Shown here: in pieces, positions 18,521 to 25,372 of the stretch | How the letters are laid out: the number at the start of each line of letters is the position of its first letter | Numbering within the stretch: the stretch's first letter is position 1 | Assembly: GCF_030758415.1 (NCBI RefSeq) | Contig: NZ_CP132334.1 | Location: 806,001-870,000 of the forward strand | Direction: 5' to 3' | Length of the DNA stretch: 64,000 nt | Source: Parvularcula sp. IMCC14364 | GTDB taxonomy: Bacteria; Pseudomonadota; Alphaproteobacteria; Caulobacterales; Parvularculaceae | Notes under the pieces: model-generated | Databases searched by the model: none | What the model was told of the DNA's origin: nothing | Seen by the model: the letters and a program-made list of their open reading frames with translations, nothing else | Position numbers and translations under genes: made by a program

Positions 18521-18540
18521 CCCTGCTTGCAGGGGTTTTT
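18521..18540 (+). terminator. rho-independent terminator
   Basis: CCCTGC (18521-18526) pairs with GCAGGG (18529-18534) and is followed by G and five T. The T run is on the plus strand only, so it would stop rightward transcription before the ORF at 18615. Confidence 0.55.
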
Positions 18541-18614
18541 GTCAATTTCTCTCTGGTACACCACCGGCAAGCTGAAGACAGCTGTTGCAGGATGCAACTG
18601 AAAGGATACTGACT

Positions 18615-19187
18615 ATGTCGCCCGGATCAATTCCACCTGTTGCCACGCCCCTTGTCTCGTCACTTGCGGCCTCTAGGCCGCCCGATCGCGGCGATGACGG
18701 TGGCAGGTCAGGTGACAATACCGTCGGGAATGGCAACGCTGCAGATATTTCCGGCGGTGGAACCGGTAACACCGGCAGCGCAGAAGTTAGCATACGTTCG
18801 AGCAGTGGCACGCAAGCACCACCGGTTGCTGAAAAGGCGTCTGATATGCCGATCAATGACGCGGCAATCAGACAGCGGACGTCAAGCCCGGCAGCCAGTG
18901 TCAAGTCACAGCCCAGCTTTGCCGAGTCTCTTTTCACGGGCACTGTGGTGGAGGCAGGGGGCACCCTGTTCAGCGAATCGCAACAGCAGCAAGCGGGCAG
19001 GTTGCCAAATGAGACATCGCTGGAAGCAGCGAAAGTCTACGAGCTGGTCCGTCAAATACAGGCAGAGCCAGCCCCATCCAGCCAGCAACAAACAAACACG
19101 ACTTTCCGCGCTGAAGCGCAGGGGTATTCCAGCACGGGTGCCCAACAGCAGGCATCACCCAGCGTTGCGGCACGCATTCAAGTCTGA
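18615..19187 (+). CDS. low-complexity hypothetical protein
   Basis: A 190-residue protein rich in Ser, Gly, Ala, Pro, Thr and Gln, with no signal peptide or membrane segment, likely disordered. The start at 18615 is preceded by AAAGGA at a fair distance. The tail contains Gln runs ('SESQQQQAG', 'SSQQQTNTT'). A second, overlapping frame (18640-19230) is also open but is Arg/Pro/His-rich, the usual look of a shadow in GC-rich DNA. I do not recognise the family; secreted or surface-appendage accessory proteins sometimes look like this. Confidence 0.45.
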   Translation: MSPGSIPPVATPLVSSLAASRPPDRGDDGGRSGDNTVGNGNAADISGGGTGNTGSAEVSIRSSSGTQAPPVAEKASDMPINDAAIRQRTSSPAASVKSQPSFAESLFTGTVVEAGGTLFSESQQQQAGRLPNETSLEAAKVYELVRQIQAEPAPSSQQQTNTTFRAEAQGYSSTGAQQQASPSVAARIQV

Positions 19188-19313
19188 CGCTGTGTTCAGC
19201 GCCCTGTACGGATGGCAGCGCGCAAGCTGATCCTGCCTGCCGTTCCGGCGTTGCCGCTTCTCGCGTGACAGAGCAGCAGAAAGTCTTACACTGCTCTCCA
19301 ACAGGAGAGACAG

Positions 19314-20558
19314 ATGCTGCAGAATAATCTCACCACCTATCGCCCGACCTTTGTCACCAATCTGGAATGCTCGATTTCCGGGGCTGATGATTATGCGGCT
19401 GACGAAGTGCATGGGCTGTCGCGGGAAGGGCGGCCCTTGCTGGTGCGCTATGATCTGGCAGGGGTGAAAGCGGCTGTGTCGCGGGATGATCTTGCGGGCC
19501 GCACCCATGACTTTTGGCGGTATCGCGAATTGCTGCCGGTGCGGCATACGGAGAATATCGTCTCGCTGGGGGAGGCAATAACACCGCTGGTGCGGCTCAG
19601 CAATCTTGAGCGCGAGATGGGCGCGGGGGAAATCATCGTCAAGGATGAAGGACGATTACCAACTGGCTCGTTTAAGGCGCGTGGGCTGGCCATGGCCGTA
19701 TCCATGGCAAAGGAGCTTGGAATCACGAAGGCGGCGATGCCCACCAATGGCAATGCTGGCGCAGCGCTGGCGGCTTATTGTTCGCGGGCCGGGATTGAGT
19801 CCTATGTGTTCTGCCCGGAGGATACACCGGAAGTGAATGTGCGCGAAATCGCGTTGCAGGGCGCGAAGGTCTGGCGGGTGAACGGGCTGATCAATGATTG
19901 TGGCAAGATTGTCGGGGAGGGCAAGGAGCAGATGGGCTGGTATGATGTCAGTACCCTGAAAGAGCCGTATCGGATTGAAGGCAAAAAGACGATGGGTCTG
20001 GAACTGGCCGAGCAGCTTGGCTGGGATGTGCCGGACGTTATTTTCTACCCCACAGGTGGCGGCACCGGGTTGATCGGCATGTGGAAAGCCTTTGCCGAAC
20101 TGGAAGCGCTGGGCTGGATCGGGGCAAAGCGCCCGCGCATGGTGGCGGTACAGGCAACGGGCTGTGCGCCGATTGTCAAAGCCTTCGAGGAAGGCGTGGA
20201 GCATGCGCCGCTGTGGGAAGAGGCGCACACCATCGCCAGCGGCATTCGTGTGCCTGTGGCTGTGGGGGATTTTCTGATCCTGCGGGCGGTGCGCGAAAGT
20301 GGTGGCTTTGCCATTGCGGTGAGCGATGACGCGATTGATCAGGCGCACAGGGATGTTGCGCGCAAGGATGGGTTTCTTCTGTGCCCGGAAGGGGCGGCAA
20401 CATTTGCGGCCTATCAGCAGTCTCTGGCAGAGGGGCGCGTATCGAAGTCTGACCGGGTGGTCCTGTTCAACTGCGGCTCGGGCCTGAAATATCCGATGCC
20501 GCCTGCGGAGCAGTTTCTGGATCGAACAAAGCCGATTGATTATGGAGCGTTGAATTAA
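19314..20558 (+). CDS. thrC: threonine synthase
   Basis: A 414-residue PLP fold-type II enzyme converting O-phosphohomoserine to threonine. The N-terminal 'LECSISGADDYAADEVHGLS' and 'ENIVSLGEAITPL' match the threonine synthase branch related to plant enzymes. The PLP lysine is Lys121 in 'PTGSFKARG', and the phosphate loop is 'PTGGGTGLIGM'. GGAGAG precedes the ATG. Bases 20511-20552 of its 3' end recur at 21342-21383 with two mismatches, on the far side of the following methyltransferase gene. The enzyme itself appears intact. Confidence 0.93.
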   Translation: MLQNNLTTYRPTFVTNLECSISGADDYAADEVHGLSREGRPLLVRYDLAGVKAAVSRDDLAGRTHDFWRYRELLPVRHTENIVSLGEAITPLVRLSNLEREMGAGEIIVKDEGRLPTGSFKARGLAMAVSMAKELGITKAAMPTNGNAGAALAAYCSRAGIESYVFCPEDTPEVNVREIALQGAKVWRVNGLINDCGKIVGEGKEQMGWYDVSTLKEPYRIEGKKTMGLELAEQLGWDVPDVIFYPTGGGTGLIGMWKAFAELEALGWIGAKRPRMVAVQATGCAPIVKAFEEGVEHAPLWEEAHTIASGIRVPVAVGDFLILRAVRESGGFAIAVSDDAIDQAHRDVARKDGFLLCPEGAATFAAYQQSLAEGRVSKSDRVVLFNCGSGLKYPMPPAEQFLDRTKPIDYGALN

Positions 20559-20559
20559 G

Positions 20560-21243
20560 ATGTTGAAGCGATCTGAAGGTGATCTGGACCTGGCTGCCAG
20601 AGTGGACACTTTCTTGGAAGAAAAGTTGTTGTCTGTTGATCCTGTACTTGAGGGGGCTCTGCTGAAGAGTGATGCAGCAGGGTTGGAGCCGATTGCTGTT
20701 TCGCCCTTACTGGGGGCTTTTCTGCAAATTCTTGTGAAATCTACACAGGCCAAACGGATATTGGAAATTGGGACTCTCGGGGGATATTCAACAATCTGGA
20801 TGGCGCGGGCGTTGTCAGTCGATGGTGAGTTGGTCACGATTGAAGTTGATCCGTCAACTGTAGGTATAGCTGTCCAAAACATCACGTCGGCAGGATTGTC
20901 AGATCGCGTGCGCGTTATTGAGGGCCTGGCGGCTGATGTACTAACCAGTTTGATTGATGATGACACTCCGCCGTTCGATTTTATTTTTGTTGATGCGGAT
21001 AAGATGTCGAGCCTGCAATATCTGGAACTTTGCCTGAAGCTGTCGCGGCCCGGTACACTGATGGTTTTTGACAATGTGGTACGCGGCGGGCGTGTTCTTG
21101 AGGTTGGGTGCGATGACCCTGGCGTCATGGGTGTACAGAAATTTCTTGATCATTTTGCTGAATTGGGTGGTGTATCAGTCTCAGCTTTGCAGACCGTCGG
21201 CGCTAAAGGGTATGATGGATTTGCAATGGTAGTGGTAGATTAA
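20560..21243 (+). CDS. class I SAM-dependent O-methyltransferase (family 3)
   Basis: A 227-residue methyltransferase like caffeoyl-CoA/catechol O-methyltransferases. The SAM-binding motif is 'ILEIGTLGGYST' (67-78), the acidic loop 'IEVDPSTV' follows at 94-101, and the metal/substrate motif is 'FVDADK' (143-148). It starts two bases after the thrC stop, and its likely RBS (GGAG at 20544) lies inside the thrC coding end. Base composition is visibly more AT-rich than thrC. It is enclosed between the thrC 3' end and a displaced copy of that end, which points to acquisition as cargo behind thrC. The substrate is unknown. Confidence 0.9.
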   Translation: MLKRSEGDLDLAARVDTFLEEKLLSVDPVLEGALLKSDAAGLEPIAVSPLLGAFLQILVKSTQAKRILEIGTLGGYSTIWMARALSVDGELVTIEVDPSTVGIAVQNITSAGLSDRVRVIEGLAADVLTSLIDDDTPPFDFIFVDADKMSSLQYLELCLKLSRPGTLMVFDNVVRGGRVLEVGCDDPGVMGVQKFLDHFAELGGVSVSALQTVGAKGYDGFAMVVVD

Positions 21244-21341
21244 TGGTTTTGTCGATATAGATCAGCACACAAGATTTCTACGAGCGCCTCTGAGAGTAGG
21301 CACTGTTTTGGTGAGTCCTGTTGGAGTATAGTTATTTTTTT

Positions 21342-21389
21342 CAGTTTCTGTATCGAACAAAGCCGATTGATTATGGAGGGTTGGGGTGA
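21342..21389 (+). pseudogene. displaced copy of the thrC 3' end
   Basis: Sixteen codons including a stop, reading QFLYRTKPIDYGGLG. They match the thrC C-terminus QFLDRTKPIDYGALN. At DNA level 40 of 42 bases agree between 21342-21383 and 20511-20552. The copy is in frame and ends in its own TGA, as expected for the original gene end left behind when cargo and a replacement end were inserted upstream. It encodes nothing by itself. Confidence 0.85.
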
Positions 21390-21573
21390 TTTCTTATCTT
21401 GAGCCTGTAGATTGCTGGTATGCAAATGCTTTGTGTTTTGTGAGGCCCCCTCCGCCTCACTTCGTTCGGCACCTCCCCCGTAAACGGGGGAGGAGTATTT
21501 GCGAGGCGCGGCGCCATTCTTCCCCCCGCTTGCGGGGGAAGTGGGCCGAACCGTAGGTTCGGGTCGAAGGGGG
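21390..21573. repeat. palindromic intergenic segment with two GC-rich hairpins
   Basis: CCTCCCCCG (21472-21480) pairs with CGGGGGAGG (21485-21493) around TAAA, and a second stem spans 21520-21540 (TTCCCCC.GC / GCGGGGGAA). The sequence type, which reads 'SPVYGGGAERSEAEG' in one minus-strand frame, resembles a dispersed intergenic element common in alphaproteobacterial genomes. It sits between the displaced thrC and uvrB ends and probably served as the shared terminator of the ancestral convergent pair. No gene is supported here, although a minus-strand frame (21240-21617) is open. Confidence 0.6.
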
Positions 21574-21693
21574 TTAAGGCACCTTTCTGGCCCGCTTCTT
21601 TTTCGGCTTGCTTGCACCCTTTGGTTTTGAGGTCAGGGTGCTGACGGTCCCTTCGGACTTGGTAATGCGACCATCGGATTTGGCCGTGGTGGA
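21574..21693 (-). pseudogene. displaced copy of the uvrB 3' end
   Basis: On the minus strand this reads 39 codons plus TAA, from STTAKSDGRITKSEG through [13 protein letters not shown] to a Lys/Arg tail. It matches the intact UvrB C-terminus ([15 protein letters not shown]..., then the same [13 protein letters not shown]) with scattered substitutions. An in-frame TAA lies directly upstream, so it is only a gene tail. Two genes (21702-22629) separate it from the intact uvrB end. This mirrors the arrangement at thrC but with more divergence between the copies. Confidence 0.88.
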
Positions 21694-21701
21694 TTATGAC
21701 T

Positions 21702-22193
21702 TCATTTCGGGGCTGGCTCAGTCATATGTAATGGTGACATACTTAGAACTGAAATAGATGATGCTGCTCCAATAAAAGCAAGTTGGGGTTGCAGCGCTTT
21801 AGGAACAACTTCACCGAAGGCTAGTAAAAACATGTCCGAGTAACCGAGGTAGTTTTTTGCTTCCCAAGACCAAGCTAGCCTTTTGCCAACAACATTGAAG
21901 TGAGAGTTAATGTCAGTCAGAAAGCGCTTATTGCCAAGGGTCTTCAACAATCGGATGATAAGCTCATCTGTATCCCAATTTACAACTATCTCAATTATGC
22001 CTATTAAGTTTACAAAGTACAATGCTTCTGCGGAGAATGTTCCATCTGATAATTTGCACGGGTGATCTGCCAGAATCTCGGTTATAGTCAATCCGTTCAC
22101 TTCTTCCCAATCGAATTGTAACACTGATAACTCCTTACTTATCTCAAGCCGTGGCAATGCGGGAGATAGAAACCTCTTATTCGCTAAAGACAT
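21702..22193 (-). CDS. hypothetical protein in uvrB-linked cargo
   Basis: A 163-residue protein I do not recognise. It contains 'FDWEEVNGLTITEILADHP' followed by 'AEALYFVNLIGIIEIVVNWD', suggesting an alpha/beta fold with a hydrophobic central strand; no signal peptide or clear membrane helix. Its start overlaps the upstream lipoprotein gene by 17 bases, so the two are coupled. Composition is AT-rich compared with uvrB. It ends eight bases before the displaced uvrB tail. A role as a partner or immunity-type protein for the adjacent lipoprotein is possible but unsupported. Confidence 0.65.
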   Translation of the reverse strand: MSLANKRFLSPALPRLEISKELSVLQFDWEEVNGLTITEILADHPCKLSDGTFSAEALYFVNLIGIIEIVVNWDTDELIIRLLKTLGNKRFLTDINSHFNVVGKRLAWSWEAKNYLGYSDMFLLAFGEVVPKALQPQLAFIGAASSISVLSMSPLHMTEPAPK

Positions 22194-22629
22194 CAGACAG
22201 TAACGGTCTACCTACCCAAGTACCCTCCTTTATCAAACCTCGACCGCCAACTTCATATAAGAGATAGTCAAATTCGGCACCATTCTCGGTGAAAACATCG
22301 TACCCGTAAGAAATCAGGAGGAGGTCATATGTTTTCTGAAATCTATACTCCATATACACTTTTCCGCCCAAACGGACCTCGTCCTCGTAGGTGTTGCTTT
22401 CGCCTTTAACATCCACAGTGATGATTTTTTTGTCACCCCCGCTTGGGATGTAATTGCAATGTTGTATCTTTAGTTCCTCATGAACTGTTGCACCTGGCTC
22501 GGCTGACACGATTAACTCTGCGTTCATAACGCAATAATTCAAGTCTGAGTCCCGATATTTTTCGGCAGACGTAGTGCAAGCGGAAAGCAGAAGGGCTAAT
22601 CCAATTAAGGCGGTGAAATTCTTGCACAT
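22177..22629 (-). CDS. putative lipoprotein in uvrB-linked cargo
   Basis: A 150-residue protein with a lipoprotein signal ('LALLLSAC') and a small beta-rich mature part containing several Tyr and the segment 'GGKVYMEYRFQKTYDLLL'. I prefer the ATG at 22629, preceded by AAGGGG; a TTG at 22635 would overlap the uvrB stop. That ribosome-binding site lies within the last codons of uvrB, so the gene is positioned to be co-translated with uvrB. AT-rich composition and the enclosing uvrB-end duplication indicate acquisition. No family recognised. Confidence 0.7.
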   Translation of the reverse strand: MCKNFTALIGLALLLSACTTSAEKYRDSDLNYCVMNAELIVSAEPGATVHEELKIQHCNYIPSGGDKKIITVDVKGESNTYEDEVRLGGKVYMEYRFQKTYDLLLISYGYDVFTENGAEFDYLLYEVGGRGLIKEGTWVGRPLLSDVFSE

Positions 22630-22631
22630 AT

Positions 22632-25001
22632 TCAAGGCCCCTTCCTAGAGCGCTTTCTTCGTGGCCCGCTCGCCCCCTTCGGTTTTGAGGTCAGGGTGCT
22701 GACAGTACCTTCTGATCTCGTGATGCGGCCATCGGATTTGTCTGTGATGGATTGTTCGACGGCGGACTGGCGGGCGAGGGGGTCTGCGGCGATGGTGAGT
22801 TCCACTTCCTGCAGGCGCTTGATCTCATCGCGCAGGCGCGCGGCTTCTTCAAATTCCAGGTTGGAGGCAGCTTCGCGCATCTGGGTTTCCATTGCATCCA
22901 GATGTTTCCTGAGATTGTCGCCGGGCTCAAACTCAGCCCCGTCCTCGCCAAACCCTTGCGCGCCTTTGGTCATGTGCTGACCAACAAAGCTGGCACCGGC
23001 GGCGGCTTTCACGCTTTCATCATCGGCGTTCATGGCTTCGGCAATTTTCGCCTTGACGGTGGTGGGCGTGATGCCATGGGCTTCATTATGGGCGATCTGC
23101 TTTTCACGGCGGCGTTTGGTCTCGGCCATGGCGCGTTCCATGGAACCGGTCATGCCATCCGCATAGAGAATGACACGGCCATCGACGTTTCGCGCGGCGC
23201 GGCCGATCGTCTGGACCAGCGACGTCTCTGAGCGCAGGAAGCCTTCCTTGTCGGCATCGAGAATGGCGACCAGCTGACATTCGGGAATGTCGAGACCTTC
23301 GCGCAGCAGATTGATGCCGACCAGCACGTCGAATGCCCCAAGGCGCAAATCGCGGATGATCTCAATGCGCTCCAATGTGTCGATATCCGAATGCATATAG
23401 CGCACGCGCACGCCCTGATCGTGCATATATTCGGTCAGATCCTCGGCCATGCGTTTCGTCAGGGTCGTGACGAGAATGCGCCCGCCTGCCGCCGCCACTT
23501 TTTTGCACTCGTCAATCACGTCATCGACCTGGCTGGCCCCGTCTTTTGAGACCGGGCGAATTTCCACGGGCGGGTCAATGAGACCCGTCGGGCGAATGAC
23601 CTGTTCGGTGAAGACACCGGCGGTCTGCTCCATCTCCCAGCCGCCGGGCGTGGCCGAGACGTGGACCGTCTGGGGGCGCATCGCTTCCCATTCCTCAAAT
23701 TTGAGCGGGCGGTTATCCATGCAGGAGGGCAGGCGGAAGCCATATTCCGCCAACGTCCTTTTGCGGGCAAAGTCACCCCGGAACATGGCGCCAATCTGCG
23801 GCACGGTGACGTGGCTTTCATCGACGAAGATCAGGGCATTGTCGGGCAGATATTCAAACAGGGTTGGTGGCGGCTCGCCGGGTTTGCGCCCGGTGAGATA
23901 GCGCGAGTAATTCTCGATGCCGTTGCAGGAACCCGTGGCGGCAAGCATTTCCAGATCAAACTGCACGCGCTGCTCGATGCGCTGGGCTTCAATCAGCTTG
24001 CCCTCGGCATGGAGGATCGGCAGGGTGCGGGCGAGTTCCTCCTTGATGCTGTTAATGGCCTGGGTAAGGGTCGGGCGCGGCGTGACATAGTGCGAGTTCG
24101 CGAACATGCGCACCTGTTCCAGGTCCTGCGTTTTCTGGCCTGTAAGGGGATCAAACTCCGTGATCGTCTCAATTTCATCGCCAAACAGGGAGACGCGCCA
24201 GGCGCGGTCTTCATAGTGGGCCGGGAAAATTTCGATAAGATCGCCGCGCGCCCGAAACGCGCCGCGCACAAAGGCCATGTCATTGCGCTTGTATTGCAGG
24301 GCGACAAGGTCCGCGAGCAGCTTTTTGCGTTCGATTACCTGGCCGACCGCGAGGTCGAATGTCATGGCGGTGTACGTTTCGACCGAGCCAATACCGTAGA
24401 TACAGGAGACTGAGGCCACGATGATCACATCATCCCGCTCCAGCAGGGAGCGGGTGGCGGAGTGGCGCATCCGGTCGATCTGCTCGTTGATGGAGCTTTC
24501 TTTCTCAATATAGGTGTCGGTGCGCGGCACATAGGCTTCCGGCTGGTAGTAGTCGTAATACGAGACAAAATACTCGACCGCGTTGTTGGGGAAGAAGCTC
24601 TTGAATTCCGAGTAGAGCTGGGCCGCGAGAGTCTTGTTATGGGCGAGAATCAGGGCCGGGCGCTGGCATGACTCGATCACCTTGGCCATGGTGTAGGTTT
24701 TGCCGGAGCCGGTGACGCCGAGCAGCACCTGGTCCATCTCGTGATCCTTGATGCCCTGGGAGAGCTCTGCGATGGCCGCCGGCTGGTCCCCCGCAGGTTC
24801 ATATTCCGAGACGACCTCCAATTTGATCCCGCCGCGCGTTTTCTCCGGCCGAGCCGGGCGATGGGGCGACCAGCTCTGCGCCTCTGCCATGCGCTCGTGA
24901 TAGGTCTCGATGGCCTCGGAAAAGCCGGTGCCATCGGGCAGGGTTTCGGGCGTTTCGGGATAGGTGAGATCGGTGTCAGACATGGAACTTACGTAGAACA
25001 T
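22632..25001 (-). CDS. uvrB: excinuclease ABC subunit B
   Basis: A 789-residue UvrB, the damage-verifying helicase of nucleotide excision repair. Walker A is GVTGSGKT with Lys101. The beta-hairpin region '[19 protein letters not shown]' follows, then the helicase motifs 'FVDESHVT', '[13 protein letters not shown]' and '[14 protein letters not shown]'. The C-terminal UVR domain is '[20 protein letters not shown]', followed by a basic tail. It is longer than the 673-residue enterobacterial protein because of an N-terminal extension of about 60 residues and insertions before the UVR domain. The start is uncertain: ATGs at 25001 and 24983 both lack a good RBS. Its last 40 codons have a displaced, diverged copy at 21574. 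Confidence 0.95.
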   Translation of the reverse strand: MFYVSSMSDTDLTYPETPETLPDGTGFSEAIETYHERMAEAQSWSPHRPARPEKTRGGIKLEVVSEYEPAGDQPAAIAELSQGIKDHEMDQVLLGVTGSGKTYTMAKVIESCQRPALILAHNKTLAAQLYSEFKSFFPNNAVEYFVSYYDYYQPEAYVPRTDTYIEKESSINEQIDRMRHSATRSLLERDDVIIVASVSCIYGIGSVETYTAMTFDLAVGQVIERKKLLADLVALQYKRNDMAFVRGAFRARGDLIEIFPAHYEDRAWRVSLFGDEIETITEFDPLTGQKTQDLEQVRMFANSHYVTPRPTLTQAINSIKEELARTLPILHAEGKLIEAQRIEQRVQFDLEMLAATGSCNGIENYSRYLTGRKPGEPPPTLFEYLPDNALIFVDESHVTVPQIGAMFRGDFARKRTLAEYGFRLPSCMDNRPLKFEEWEAMRPQTVHVSATPGGWEMEQTAGVFTEQVIRPTGLIDPPVEIRPVSKDGASQVDDVIDECKKVAAAGGRILVTTLTKRMAEDLTEYMHDQGVRVRYMHSDIDTLERIEIIRDLRLGAFDVLVGINLLREGLDIPECQLVAILDADKEGFLRSETSLVQTIGRAARNVDGRVILYADGMTGSMERAMAETKRRREKQIAHNEAHGITPTTVKAKIAEAMNADDESVKAAAGASFVGQHMTKGAQGFGEDGAEFEPGDNLRKHLDAMETQMREAASNLEFEEAARLRDEIKRLQEVELTIAADPLARQSAVEQSITDKSDGRITRSEGTVSTLTSKPKGASGPRRKRSRKGP

Positions 25002-25122
25002 TCGAAAGGCTGGTCAAGAGCCGGCGCGCCGGTGCCGGATGCTGGGCCGGGTGCTGTGCCCGATGCTGTGGCAGGGCGCTGCGGTCACGCCGATTTGGGT
25101 GGTGGCTGGCGTTTTCTGCCAT
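24976..25122 (-). CDS. possible 48-residue leader ORF before uvrB
   Basis: An ATG at 25122 with an excellent AGGAGA site nine bases upstream opens a short frame rich in His, Arg, Pro and Ala ('[16 protein letters not shown]'), ending 26 bases inside uvrB. The uvrB starts themselves lack good ribosome-binding sites, so translation of this leader could feed ribosomes into uvrB. It may equally be an untranslated stretch with chance features; only the RBS and overlap support it. Confidence 0.35.
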   Translation of the reverse strand: MAENASHHPNRRDRSALPQHRAQHPAQHPAPARRLLTSLSNVLRKFHV

Positions 25123-25372
25123 GATGATGAGTCTCCTCTGATGTCTGGTGCCTACCATAAGGCCACTCAGAGGGGGGCACATAAGTTTTCCGGTTTTCAT
25201 ATTTTTCAATAAAAACAATGGCTTGTAATCATGTGTGCAAGGCGCATGGATTATTTTGTCAAAAAAGTGTTAATTTGAAACCGACTCGGTTTTACGGGGC
25301 AGGGACGGCACATGGTTGCGCTGTTCCATTCTGCGCGGTTGGCGCGCCAAGTCATAGAGAGGAAACAATAAC

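Noticed and set aside
18640-19230. 196-codon ORF overlapping the low-complexity protein
   Set aside because: Rich in Arg, Pro and His as expected for an out-of-frame reading of GC-rich DNA; the 18615 frame has a better start.
19656-21128. 490-codon minus-strand ORF across thrC and the methyltransferase
   Set aside because: Antisense shadow over two clear genes; no family resemblance or start signal.
21240-21617. 125-codon minus-strand ORF between thrC and uvrB
   Set aside because: It reads through intergenic palindromes and the displaced thrC tail; a familiar spurious translation of dispersed repeats.
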